From Megamerina dolium (lineage: Eukaryota; Arthropoda; Insecta; Diptera; Megamerinidae): a DNA stretch of 64,000 bases. Positions within the stretch are counted from its first letter, which is position 1. Each line of letters begins with the position of its first letter. The notes beneath the pieces are model-generated. The model did no database searches. It was given only the letters and a program-made list of their open reading frames with translations, and was not told the origin of the DNA. A program made the translations under genes and the position numbers. Below are positions 11,501 through 22,445 of this stretch, piece after piece. The stretch spans positions 92,084,140 to 92,148,139 of the forward strand of contig OY978526.1 of NCBI GenBank assembly GCA_963854835.1. Reading direction: 5' to 3'.

Positions 11501-14500
11501 GTCATTGGTTTATGTGAATAGTCATTCTTGTTTTTCAACTGTCATTATTTTTCATATAACATATGTATAGTTGTTGTATGTATCATATTTGTATTACTTT
11601 GAAAAAATATTTTATGGGTACTTCCCATACCAATTTGTATCCATAGAAAGATTTTAGTTGTTGTTTAGTTCGAGGCTTATTGAGGTTTTCCGTCAATACA
11701 AAAAGGCCAGACCTAGACCTAGTCAAGTCATAAATATTGATACACAACTAAACGCATTCATTACGAATACAATATTGGGTGCATCCATTTCATCTTGACT
11801 GGGGCGACATTGAAAATCGTATTGTTGTAGTTGGCCTACTAAAATGCAACATGGGAAAAGGCGATATTTTTCGGAAATTGCGACCGCTTGGAATCACTCG
11901 AAATTTTGTATATCGTGCTGTGAAGTTGTTTGAGGATACTGGTGGCGTACGAGACCGTCAAAGATCCGGCCATTCGCGCACTGTGAGAACTCCGAAAGCG
12001 ATCAAAGTCGAGAAGAAATGAATCGATTGAAAACCGCTGCAAAAACAGAAAATCTTGTCACGGGAAATGCACATTTCGCAAAAATCCATGTCCATGAAGA
12101 TTTGAGACTAAACGCGTACAAGCAACACTCTGGACACCTGCTCACGGCCACATTGGAGGGAAAAAGTCAGCGAAAATCGAAAGCGTTACGCAGCCGGTAA
12201 GCTCATTATGTTTACTGACGAGAAAATTTTCAACGTAGAAGAATCGTTCAATAAACAGAAGGATCGTGTGTATGCTCGGTCATCCAGAGAGGCCTCTGCT
12301 TCAGCTCACAAGGCAAAAACGACTCAACTGTGGCTGAAAAACAACATTTCAGACTTCATATTAACGAATGATGGGCCAGCTGGTAGCCCAGACCTCAACC
12401 CGTGGGATTACAAGTTGTGGTCCGTATTAGAGGGCATGGCTTGCTCTACTCGACACCCAAATATTGAGTCGTTGAAGCGTGCAGTGGACGATTTCCTCAT
12501 GCATAAAGTGCGTTTCGAGATCAATGAGTGGCCAGATCGTCTCAAGCCGTGCTGGAAGGCAAAGGGAAGTCATTTCGAATAAGTTGTTCTAAGATTTGTA
12601 GCCATTGAATAACCCAATAAAAAGAAAAAAAGGTTTAAGAAATATTAATTCGTTTTCATTTGGCGTCGATTTTTCCGTGTACCAATATTTGTAACTTGAC
12701 TAGGTATATAAGTATCTGTTGACAACGTTCTACAATGCTCAGAGAGCAAAGCTGACATTATCTGAGATCGGAGCATTTAAATTACAAATGCGTTTAGTTT
12801 TTACGACAAAGTTTATCTGATGTTTATTTCAAGTTCAGTCTTTAAATATAAATGTTACAAGCTTCTGAGCCCTTACTTTGAAAGTGGTATAAGTCTATTT
12901 TATATTATATAGAGATATTAAAAAGTTTCTATATGCATGGTTTGAAAAACATATTTCACATTTCATTTCATACATTTCTGTAATATTAAAAAGAGATTTG
13001 AATTAAACCAATTTTTAAATGTATTTTTAATAAATATGTCAAAAAAAAAAAAAAAATAATAAGTGCTGTCTTCAGGTAATACCAATTAAATTATTTTAAT
13101 GAATTTAACATATGCAACATAATGCATCGTGACAATAGTCTCGATTAAATTACATTACATTTGGATGAAATGGATATAGCGCCGAGAACCATGAGCCGTA
13201 TCACAAGGCTTTATACTTGCAGTTGAATTACAAAAATACAAAAAAAAAAAAAATAAATAAATAAATAAATAAAAAAAATAAAAATAGGAAAAAAAAAATC
13301 TAGACGGCAGATGGCATCACTTTAACTTAGTTTTTATCACAGAGCTCTTTTAAGAAGCATTTTTGGCATATTGTTATTGCCGGAAAAATTGCAAATTCTT
13401 GTGTACCGTTCAAAAGAAAAATTTGCTCGATATTAAATTTTGTAATGCTTCGGCCGGGGATTGAACCCGCGATCTACAGATCAGAAAGCCAACGCACTAA
13501 CCACTGAGCTACGGTGGTAGCTTGGTGGGGAGTATCCTATGACGGCGGTACATCCTTACATTTTTGTAAAGAGGGTGTTAAGACAGCGGCAAAAAAAAAA
13601 AAAAAACTATAACAGAGACATTTCAAAGAATGTAGCCCTTCAACCAAAGCATTGATATTTCAACACCCCTCCTCTGTGTCCGCTCATAAAGCTAAAACAA
13701 TCCAACACAGTGGCTTGGAAATTAAGTACTCGAATTTAATAAATTGGGCTGTTTATTCCGCGGTGCAACAAAATAAATGGAGCTTAGATTCTCTCGAGAT
13801 AAGCTATCAATTAAGGGGTGAACACATTTAACACTTTTTTTCATCGACCTACCTTAATATCATATAAATAATCATAATTTTATGTAATTCCATTGACGCA
13901 ATAGCAAACGTGAATTCCTTCAAAAGCGAATAGATTTTTTTTTTACAAATTCAAGTCACGTTGCAATTATTTCACTGAGTTATGTACAACTCTTAGGATT
14001 GCATTTGATTATAAACGTCTTTCATAAGATGTGTTCCTTTCATCACACTACACTTTATGCAAGTTCTATTGTTATAGTAGGTATGTAAGTATGTTATATC
14101 TGCGAGGGATTTCGTAAACTTTATTGTCACGTTGCAAAATAAAATTACAATACCCCATCGGAAACAGAAGTTTGTTCAAATTGATGATAAGCGAAAAATT
14201 ATTCACGATAGACGCAAGTAAAGTAAATATATACAGAGCGATTAGTGTAATTCGGTATGTTCTCGGCTGTCATATCGTCCATGTTAACAGAAGTAACCCT
14301 TGGACATTTTGACAGCAAGGTTCGACATAGAACTGACGTTTCAAGTTCATTTGAAACGTCAAATTTTAACTAAAATACCAATAATTATGTCAATGTCAAA
14401 ATGTCAATCTTGGCAATCATTACGGTAATAGGCGGATATTAAATATTTATCCCAATTTATATAAATGGCTTATTTTACCTACAGAGTTTTTAAAAGAATA

Positions 14501-17500
14501 AAGACGTACATATGTATAATATAACAACGAAAACCTTAAGATGATGTAGGTAGAAACTTATTGCCACATATATATTATGGGGCCTCACTTAAAAAGGTTT
14601 ATTAAAACTTCCACAACTATGTGTCAATATCACGTCTTTTAATAATTTGAAAAAAAATAAAAATAAAAAATAAATAACAGAAATAAAAATCATCCAAAAG
14701 CTTACAATTATCGAATTATTATTTATGAAGTTTTTTTTTTTGGAACAGATTAGCGTAACGAAACAGTTTTGTAAACAAAATTCAATTTTTTGAAACTGAT
14801 CAAGCCGAACAGTTGTCGATAAAGCTGAACAATTTCGGGAATCATCGTAAAATAAACCAAGCTCATTTTATGTCGACAACCGCGGCAAGTGATGTCACAA
14901 GTGTTCTGCCGTTCGGAACCGGTTAAAATAAGTAGGTCCCTTCTAATACTGCCCAAATTTAAGACGCACAGCAGTAATGGAAGTGAAACTCGGCCAATGA
15001 GCCCTTTGGGGCTTTAAGTGCCACATATTTATTTATTTTAACCGCGGCACCTTTTTTATTTTCTATGGGTCATAAGGCATCCTAATATACATTCATACAT
15101 ACGGTATGTAAAATAAAGTTCTTTTGAGTTATGCAATACAACAACAACTCGTTCCGTTCATTGTGTTTTTTAGGGTGAAAATGTTTTAACTTTGAGTGTA
15201 CATTATCGTACACCTTCTTTTGCGAATGTGTTGGCCTAGATTTTTAAACAACTTTTATTCAACCCTGCAAAAAATTGTGCGCCTAATCTCCCAAGAGAGT
15301 AGTCCGGGATTAATCTCTTTAGATATCAATCGGACATTAATTAGTTTCCGATCGGTCTTTTTAGAGATGTTCTACACTTTCAAGGGATTCGCTTTTAAGT
15401 CAGCAATAATATGTTATATGACAGCTTAGGTGGTAGAGCGACGGTGATAAAACATACGAATGCAAAATACACAATGTTGGATGGGTACCCAGGTTCGAAT
15501 TCGCGGCGAGTACCAGAAAATAGGTAAATTGTGCGAAATACATTTTAATTTGAAATATATGAATCGGAATTGCAGGGTGATTTTTTAAGAGCCTTTTGAA
15601 TTTGATTAAAAAAAAATGTATGAAATATTTATTTAAGTCGATAGAACGATCTATATAATTCAATGTTTAAAGATGATTTCATGTAAATGTTGACCGCGGC
15701 TGCGCTTCAAATGGTTCATACGCTGTAAATCGATTCATGGTTAAATTATAGACCAAACTGAACATGTTTGACAGTAACATCTACACGAAAACAGTGTTGC
15801 CGAAAAGAAAGTTGCTAAAAAATCACCCTGTATAATGCGATAAATGAAAATTAAATTGTTTGGCTTATACTGTACCCAGGTTCGAATCACGGCAAATTGA
15901 AAAAAAAAAATAAAATTTCACATAAATCGGAATTATAATGCAATTAATGAAAATCAATTATTTTGATTCGAATCGCGTCGAAAAGCAAAAATGGGTAACT
16001 TGTCAAAGAATTTAAATGCAAATGTACATGAGAATTATAATACATTGAATGAAAATTTTTAACCTTGCGACTAATCTATTTATAGAAGGCAACTAATCCC
16101 CATTTGTACCAATTCAGGGATAAAAGGGTAGAATTAGTCTCTTCATAGGACATGCTGGAAAGAAAAGGAACCGTTCATTCCATATAAAAAGAGCTCAAAA
16201 GTGCGATTAGTCGCATATTCCTTTACGACTGATCCTGGACACATTCCGGACAAGCCGTATTTTTTACAGGGACACTAGGGACTAAGGCGCATACTAGTTT
16301 ACATGCACGAAGCACATGTATTAGCATGTGTATAAATTTCAAGTTAAGTTTATTACATTTAAAGCGTGAAAAAATAATGATATTGTAGTTTTTAAAAACA
16401 AATACGAATAAAATAATAATTTTAATAAAATATTATTTACTGCTGTTTATAGGAAATATTGTATTAAAGCATGCCATTTAATTAACATGAACACAAGAAG
16501 GAAGTATTCAATATGCTGAAACATACACACACACACACACACACTCATATGTTCATTGTATACAGCAGTAAAATATTTCCGATATAATCAAATGAACACA
16601 ACGAACAAAGAAGCTTAAAAGTTCCGGCATATAAATTGAAGAAATTTCACCAAATATTGCAATTATTGCAAAATTCAAAATAGGCACAACAATAAACAAA
16701 ACCATAAACAATAAACAAAATGCCCTGAAATTTTGAAAAGCTATGTAGTTGCGATAAAGTGGTATCTATTATTTAAGAGATAATTTCTATTATAGATAAA
16801 TGTTGATATATATTTTTGTGAAATTTCATACAAGATTGTAATCGAAAAACTACAAAAAAAAAATTCCCTTAACAAAGACTATACATATAATATATAAATC
16901 ATCGTCCACTCGTATTTTCATTATATTTTTAAACCATACAGGAGGCAAGTGGTAAAACTTTGATGCCAAGCTAATGTCGAAATAAAGAAAACCCGTCAAA
17001 CTGGTCATAGTGACCACACAAAAAATAAATAATAAATAGTATTATTCTCGGATATTATATATCAGCAGATATTTAATCTATTTATAGCAGAATATTTCAA
17101 CCCCTGCATTATTTTGATGCACACAATAAAAAAATAAAAAAAAAACATATACAAAAAATCAGAAAAAATATAAAAAAACTGGATTTTGCTAACTTCATTT
17201 AATAATTGCATATGAAGTATTTTAATTTTCAAATTTTCATTCACTGTGTATCTATTTATTTCATATTGGTATAATTCTCAAGTGTTTTATAATAGCATAA
17301 ACATAAGTGTTGAGTGTTGATCTGAATCTACCTTCCTTGTCATGGGGAGCATAGTACTCAATGAACGTATAGTGAGAGTGCTGATGCTGACACCACATGA
17401 TTATTAATGCCCCCGTACGACTTTGATCGTTCGGAATTTTTGGAAAGCCCTCTTACTTCATAGAGGGTTTCATTTATCATAAATATAATTGATTGTTTTA

Positions 17501-20500
17501 TACTTTGGTTATAGAATGTAAAATTTCAAATATTGAAGCATTTTTATTTATCATATCAAATTTTTTTTATATAATCTTTTATCTTAAAACATCTTCTCTC
17601 ACTATATTTCGCTTCCCAAACTCAACGCGAGTTTCAAATGTCGTTCATTGAGGTAAGTTAGTAAGAAAACAACATTTTCTTTGAAATCTTCTGTATTTTG
17701 TCAACAAATCCCTCCTTCAAAAGCAATACAATCATTCCAACGCTTTTCTAACTTTTCAATGCCTTGTTTGTTTTAGAACTATTTATCTTTTGCTTCAAAA
17801 TATGCGTCTTTTTCAGCGATTTTTCATTTGAGTCAAATATTTTCCCCTGTAGGATTTTTTTAAATCTGCCAACAGCTAGTAGTCGTCGCTCGGAGCCAAA
17901 TCTGGCGAATATGATGGATGTAGCAAAAATTCGCTGTGAAATTCGTGTTGTTTGGCCATTGTTAAGAATGACTTGTGACACGCAGCGTTGTCTTGATGAA
18001 AAATAAATTTTCTTCTTTTGCATCTGCGGCCATTTTACTGCGATTTCGTTCTTCAATCGCTCGAAATAACGCTGTGTAATATTCGATATTGATGGTTCTT
18101 CGTTTTTCAAGGTAGTCGATGAATATTATAGTTTGAAATTAGCAAACTACCGATAAATTGTTGTTACCGATGTGACAGAATCCGGATAACACTTTTTAAT
18201 CCATTGCTCATCTTGAACGATGTCTTTTTCCCCATGAAAAAGCAATGCTTAATCAACAGACGAAGTTCAAATTGATTCAATTTTTTAGTAAGTAAGTATA
18301 AAAGTAGCGTCACTTAAACGATTGTAAATAGATAAGTAATGGTACGAATGACATGAAATTTTGACAGGTATCTTCTATCCAAAAATAATAAGGGTATGGT
18401 ATTTGCAGTGCCATCTCTTGGTTAGTCCCGGGACTTATTGAACGAAGTGTTATAAAATGCTTAAAAATGAAGCACTTGGCTGAAATCTAAGTAAAAGTTT
18501 AAAAAAAAATGGAGTTAAATTTCTTAACTAACAACTTAACGGCTACAGAAGTTTTTCGCAATATTATCGGCTAAAATATATGAAAATACCATCACATTTG
18601 GATGCAGGATGTATTCATATATATACTCGTATAATATATATTTATTTGTTTACAGATTTATGCAATAATCAAGTAGCAACGCCATTATAATAGAACAAAA
18701 AAAACGACAACATTAGCAAATAACAATGCAACTGATTTGCATTAGCTATACAACAACAACAATGGAATTATTTATTACTAAAAATAGCGTGCTGTTGTTT
18801 TGTTCGTATTATCAGCTACACGAACAATATAAAAAACAAAAGAAGGCGTTTTCTTGATAAACTAAAAATACAAGGCTATCCAATTCTGCGTCGGTTTTAG
18901 CAGTCATGTTTTTACACTTCTAAATTTTCATCGTTATGATTAAATGATTATGGATTTTGATTGGTCTGAAATTGAAAATATGGGGGTGTACGACCTGCTA
19001 GTTTCAACAAGGCGGTCCCACATTTCACACAAACTTCCCAATAATGGACGAGTCTACGTCCCGGAAGCACTCGACCAAAGTCAATTCACCTCATCAGAAT
19101 ACGGAAATGCTTTGTACGGGAACAAAACAAAGCATTTCCGTATTTTTGCTGCTACAACAACAAAAACAACATTTCACACAACACGGATCACTTTATAGCG
19201 CAAGAAATTGCCAGTTCGTCTAACTTCATGTTTTGGCAATGTGAATTGACCACCAAGATCGTGCGATTTGTCGTCATTATAGTTCTTTTTGTGGGATCAT
19301 GCAAAGGATCGTGTTTAAGAAGGCAATTCTCAGATTATTGACGCAAAATTACCTCGTCATCATACAATCCTTCAAGAAATGCCGTGGACGACATTTTAAT
19401 GGCATGGTTTTCCACAAATAATGATAGATTCCAAACAATATATTGAAATAAAAGTCTGATCGAAATCTAAGACGGAAGTTTGATTTTATAAATTTACATC
19501 CGAAGACATAAAATGGATAACCCAGTATATAAAAAGAAATTAAATTGCTAAATTAAGTACAATTATGCATACAGATGTATGTATATGTGTATGAATAACA
19601 ATATTGTGGCATAAGATAAGAAAGAAGTTATAAATATTAATTGTTTTTTATACAAAAAAAAAAAAAAAAAAAAAAAAAGTGATTTGTTTACATGCAAGTT
19701 TTTGCAGCAATATCAACTGCGCCGACCTCTTTAGATGTGTGCAAAAAAGCAATAAAAATAACCACATTATTATCAATGTGTATATTAGAGATGTCCATAT
19801 TTTTTGAAACATGAATTTTTCAATGCGCTATTTTTCTAAAAAAAAAAAAATAAAAATTATTTGAAACAATATTATTAAGTTTTTAAGTTACGAAATGCAC
19901 TTGGAGATAAATTTTGAGTATTTATGATTATTTTTGTTGCTCTCTGAGATACATTAGAGAGACATGAATCGATTTATGTTTTATCTAATTCAACAAAAAT
20001 CTTTAAATAAGTTCATACAGCCGTTCAGTATACGAAAGTTCATATTTTGTTTCTGAAATCTAAATTTTGTCTTTGAATATATTCAATTGGCATTATTCGA
20101 TTTGAGTTATTGGCTTAGTGAAAAATTAAAATGAGCTCGATTTGTTTGTTAACACCAAAAAAAACTTGGAACGATAGAGAAAATGAGAGCTCGACGCTTC
20201 ACTGTGAGAGAACTTACAAGTTTTTACTGGATACATTTTTACTTGTAAGAATGTCCAACAAAATATTCTTTGAAGTGTGCATAAATTATAATTATAATGG
20301 CTTTTAGTTAATTGAAGTCATTTGAACCAGTATTTAGCAAAAAAAAAAAAAACCGTTCTTGAGCCAAGTTGCTTGATATTGAAATTGATAATCATAATCA
20401 GCTGTTTCTGTTAACTTGCAAGTTTTTGCAAATTTCTTTATTTACTTTTTTGCAGCTCAGTAATTCTTCCGCGGTAAAAAACATTGTTTATGGTGCCTAG

Positions 20501-22445
20501 ATGCTCTCAAGGTAAGCTATCAATTAAGAAAAGTGTCACTGCTACAAAGTAGTTTGAAATTTGAAATTTTAGGCGTTTAGGTATATACAGGCCTCCTTTG
20601 AGGATTTTTATTACAACAAACATAATAAATAAAAATGGAGCAAGGTTGGGGAAAAACCTTTTGGCCCCTCCACTAAATAAACTCTATGTACATAAACTTA
20701 CCAGCAACTACAGCGTCGTGTTGAATTGTACGACGCACAATCATAATAGCATCATGTAAAGATCGTTCGGTTTCTTCTAAGAATTGCTCAGCACCACCAC
20801 GAAGGATCAAAGTACATGTTCTAGCATTGGGACAACCTAATAATTGTATAAATATTATTGTGCTCAAACATAAGCTGTGGGTATCCTAAATATATTACCT
20901 TGGAAAATATTGAAACGGTCACCGCCAACCTGACGCTCTTCGAAATAATCACAATTGCCTAATACATTGATATTGATGTCATTGGCAGTGGTCATAACAG
21001 CGCCACCACAAGCCTTCATTGTGCGCTTAAGATCTTCTTCGGGCACACGTCCAGCACAGAACATGTCACGATCGGCAAAATATTGTGTAGCCACATCACC
21101 AATGGGCAATTTGGAGAGAACAACGTTGGCGCCGGATTCATGTATTTTAGCCAATTTATTGTACAAAATTTGCCATTCAGCATCAACCACTTTCTGGTAT
21201 TCCTTTACGTTGTCGACACGCACTTCAGCATTATCTCGCTCCGCTTTCAGCTCCAATTCGATGTTGAGCAATGCAATTTTACATTTCTTATATGATTTTG
21301 GTGCCATCTCAAAACCAGCATACGAGAATGTTTTCTTGAAAGCAACACCTGATACAAGCTCTGACTCTTCCAAGGAACCACCAGAGACTTTCTTAATACC
21401 AATCATATTCAATGGCAAAAGCTCATCGAGGGATAGCACAGCATCCACCACCATTTTAGAGAAGAAATCTTTTTGTTGATGTATCAGCTTTGAGGACAAA
21501 GCTGTAGCAGCACATTTCTCTAACAGAGAACGTTGCTGTTCTTTCGATTGCTTCTCAATGCGTACAGCCATTTGATTGATTTTATCCATGCACAATTGTA
21601 ATGCTTTGCGTATAGCTTTGATGATAATACGTGGGTGTACACCTTCCTCAACGAAAGGTTTCACTTGCTTTAAGATTTCACCAGCCAATAAAACAACGGA
21701 TGTAGTACCATCGCCAACCTAAACATGGAATTGACTTGGAATTAAAACCATTTGATGTCTTTATAATGTTGTCACTCACCTCGGCATCTTGTGATTTAGC
21801 AATATCGACTAATGTCTTTGCAGCTGGATGCACAATCTCAAGTAATTTCATAATAGTCGCACCATCGTTTGATATGGTGGCTTTTCCATTTGCATCAACA
21901 ATGAGTTTGTCCATTCCTCGTGGACCCAAAGTAGTGCGTACAGCATCGACAATCGACTGACAGGCATTGATATTAGAAATCAACTGTGGCTTACCTTGCG
22001 AAGTGTCGGTACCTTCTTTAAGCAATACAATTTGTGGTTGCTAAAAAGATTAGTAACAAATATATATGTGTATAATAAAAATTGAATACATCTCCATGAG
22101 TCAGTCAAAAAGCTATTACGGCATGCTGTCACTTGGCGAGAATGCAAACAGCATGCGGCAACCACTGTCAAATGAATAAAGTAGTAGAGATGAAACGAGA
22201 AACTTCTTTATAGGTTATGTTTAGAACAAGAAAACAGAATATGTATTTTTGTAATTTCCTTACAAATATACAATAAATACTTAAATGGCATCTGTTGGAT
22301 GAAAGTATACATTTTAAATGCGTGTTCTGTGATGAATTGACGCTTAAATATTACCAACTAAAGTTTCTCGTTTACATTTCCAGTCGCGTCATTTCTTTGT
22401 CCTTTACTTTATAACCATACGATAGTTTATATTTGAACTTACCAT
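8357..22445 (-). CDS. CCT7: T-complex protein 1 subunit eta (chaperonin CCT7), 3' end missing
   Basis: CCT7 is one of eight subunits of the cytosolic TRiC/CCT ring, which folds actin, tubulin and other proteins using ATP. Five exons are visible and encode about 469 of the ~540 residues normal for the family. Group II chaperonin motifs are in order: LGPRGMDK (residues 39-46), ISNDGATI (57-64), the ATPase motif GDGTTS (90-95, catalytic Asp91), an apical domain in the third exon, and GGGAIE (407-412) opening the C-terminal equatorial part. The reading frame is unbroken at every junction and all splice sites are GT-AG. The remaining C-terminal exon, normally starting near a WYGVDI-like motif, is not found in bases 1-8356, so it lies outside the window. 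The start is the only in-frame ATG, and it is followed directly by a splice donor. Housekeeping expression is expected from the family. Identity is certain by residue-level agreement with insect CCT7. Confidence 0.97.
8731..9977 (+). mobile_element. Tc1/mariner element with DD41D spacing (rosa-like), inactive
   Basis: The ends CAGAGTGATTTCTTAGCAAC and, inverted, CAGGTTGATTTTTTAAGAGC are flanked by TA. The transposase begins [20 protein letters not shown] at 8850 and is broken by frameshifts and stops. Catalytic positions survive as FSD(Q)AHFW, WFQQDG and DLTPLDYF. I count 41 residues between the last two Asp, the spacing described for rosa-type elements first reported from a Ceratitis fly. 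At 1247 bp it is close to full length. The C-terminus ([19 protein letters not shown]) is intact. Confidence 0.85.
9978..10261. other. No gene seen: intron spacer
   Basis: AT-rich sequence between two mobile elements. Confidence 0.5.
10262..10492. mobile_element. piggyBac-like MITE with TTAA target sites
   Basis: The element starts CCCTTGTCATGTAACGTC and ends TTAAACGTTAAGGG, and both sides are flanked by TTAA (10258-10261 and 10493-10496). Subterminal CGTGTCACTTGTG words are also inverted. CCCTT ends plus TTAA duplication are the hallmark of the piggyBac superfamily. It is 231 bp and non-coding. Confidence 0.75.
10493..11717. other. No gene seen: AT-rich intron with (AC)n at 11418
   Basis: Simple-sequence-rich CCT7 intron. 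Open frames here have no recognisable motif. Confidence 0.6.
11718..12704 (+). mobile_element. Tc1/mariner element, internally deleted
   Basis: Imperfect inverted ends begin CCTAGTCAAGT (11718) and, from the right, CCTAGTCAAGT (12704), similar over 28 bp. The transposase has an HTH part ([20 protein letters not shown]), the first Asp motif [16 protein letters not shown] and the last motif [13 protein letters not shown]. The middle motif expected before SAHKAKTTQ has been lost by a deletion that fuses ARSSREAS to it. Family members have a QQDSAPAHKAK motif there, which would give a DD37D spacing. Frameshift at ~12018. Confidence 0.8.
12705..13313. other. No gene seen: AT-rich intron
   Basis: Long A-runs at 13041 and 13242. 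Nothing else recognised. Confidence 0.6.
13314..13520 (-). mobile_element. SINE copy, 3' truncated
   Basis: The minus strand carries A box (TAGCTCAGTGGTTAG), B box (GGTTCAATCCCC) and the first part of the body up to AAAGTGATGCCATCTG, where it stops within the core. The tail is missing. Confidence 0.7.
13521..14887. other. No gene seen: intron with a repeat shared with ~20.5 kb
   Basis: The word group CCGCGGT...GATAAGCTATCAATTAAG (13758-13825) recurs at 20469-20531 as CCGCGGT...GGTAAGCTATCAATTAAG. This suggests an undefined repeat family. No coding. Confidence 0.45.
14888..15043 (+). mobile_element. SINE fragment, tail type B
   Basis: It holds the shared core GTGATGTCACAAGTGTTCTG through GGGGCTTTAAGTGCCACATA and (TTTA)n. 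It is nearly the same as the 4975-5130 segment. No head. Confidence 0.7.
15421..15572 (+). mobile_element. Second SINE family, copy 2
   Basis: AGCTTAGGTGGTAGAGCGAC resembles an A box, with GGTTCGAATTC at 15492-15502 as B box. The body ends ATATATGAATCGGAATTG, similar to the copy at 15870-15960. Confidence 0.45.
15573..15830 (-). mobile_element. 258-bp deletion derivative (MITE) of the 8731 element family
   Basis: Ends CAGGGTGATTTTTTAAGAGC and AGTTGCTAAAAAATCACCCTG match both ends of the 8731-9977 element. The inner bases match its 5' UTR (AACATGTTTGACAGTAACAT) and its C-terminal codons (CAAATGGTTCATACGCTG on the plus strand). Almost the whole transposase is deleted. It is inserted inside a SINE-like stretch. 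Confidence 0.85.
15865..15960 (+). mobile_element. Second SINE family, copy 3
   Basis: B box GGTTCGAATCA at 15879-15889, then an A-run and a body reading CATAAATCGGAATTATAATG. The A box is not clear. Confidence 0.4.
16275..17640. other. No gene seen: AT-rich intron, (AC)n at 16522-16544
   Basis: Contains a (CA)12-like microsatellite. No other structure recognised. Confidence 0.6.
17641..18446 (-). mobile_element. Decayed mariner relic (~0.8 kb)
   Basis: The minus strand keeps, in changing frames, [11 protein letters not shown], then [20 protein letters not shown] and KKSYRGKYL, all from the second half of a mariner transposase. Possible ends TCGTTCATTGAGGTAAGT and, inverted, TCGTTCAATAAGTCCC bracket it. 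Stops and frameshifts throughout. Confidence 0.65.
18870..19515 (+). mobile_element. Decayed Tc1/mariner relic with an internal 17-bp hairpin
   Basis: One frame reads [14 protein letters not shown], which corresponds to WFQQDGA(T/C)HT with the catalytic Asp changed to Gly. Further on, [19 protein letters not shown] corresponds to CDLTPLDFFLWGHAKD. A perfect inverted repeat, ATACGGAAATGCTTTGT at 19099-19115 and its inverse at 19127-19143, interrupts it. The ends are uncertain (TATCCAATTCTG / TATCCATTTTAT). Confidence 0.6.
19516..20701. other. No gene seen: intron with 25-bp A-run and minor repeats
   Basis: A-run at 19654-19678; CAAGTTTTTGCA words at 19698 and 20421; and the repeat shared with 13.8 kb at 20469. 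No coding. Confidence 0.5.
20702..20836 (-). CDS. CCT7: CCT7 exon 4
   Basis: This 135-bp exon encodes [14 protein letters not shown] through IQHDAVVAG, the return from apical to intermediate domain. Donor GTAAGT at 20701-20696 opens the 12.2-kb intron that is packed with transposons. Confidence 0.95.
20899..21718 (-). CDS. CCT7: CCT7 exon 3 (ATPase motif, intermediate and apical domains)
   Basis: This 820-bp exon starts [14 protein letters not shown] and ends inside the Gly codon of FNIFQG. It carries the catalytic GDGTTS loop, the intermediate domain and the substrate-binding apical domain, uninterrupted. The 62-bp intron that follows is in phase 1. Confidence 0.96.
21780..22040 (-). CDS. 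CCT7: CCT7 exon 2
   Basis: This 261-bp exon encodes residues 2-88, from QPQIVLL to KSQDAE, and holds the first nucleotide-binding motifs. Donor GTGAGT starts at 21779. The 61-bp intron that follows is in phase 0. Confidence 0.95.
22443..22445 (-). CDS. CCT7: CCT7 exon 1: start codon only, directly followed by splice donor
   Basis: The minus strand reads ATG followed at once by GTAAGT. The next exon starts at 22040 after a TTTTTAG acceptor and reads CAACCACAA, giving the expected N-terminus M-QPQIV. Any upstream part of this exon is 5' untranslated; the transcription start cannot be placed exactly but probably lies within the ~100 bp above it. The intron is 402 bp. Confidence 0.85.

Larger units (their letters stand above)
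15262..16274. repeat. Possible ~1-kb element with CCCTG(C/T)AAAAAAT ends
   Basis: CCCTGCAAAAAATTG near 15263 and, inverted, CCCTGTAAAAAATACGG near 16272 form short terminal repeats around a block that also has TAATC-rich subterminal words. It would enclose the SINE copies and the 258-bp MITE. No target duplication found. Confidence 0.25.
8546..20701 (-). other. CCT7 intron 4, 12,156 bp, transposon-filled
   Basis: This intron separates exons 4 and 5 and is about 200 times longer than introns 2 and 3. It contains a DD41D-type mariner (8731-9977) and its short derivative (15573-15830), a piggyBac-like MITE (10262-10492), another Tc1/mariner (about 11718-12704), SINE pieces (13314-13520, 14888-15043, 15421-15960) and two degraded transposase relics (about 17641-18446 and 18870-19515). 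I see no host exon inside it. Confidence 0.9.

Noticed and set aside
20955..21479. Plus-strand 174-codon open frame
   Set aside because: It is the antisense shadow of CCT7 exon 3.
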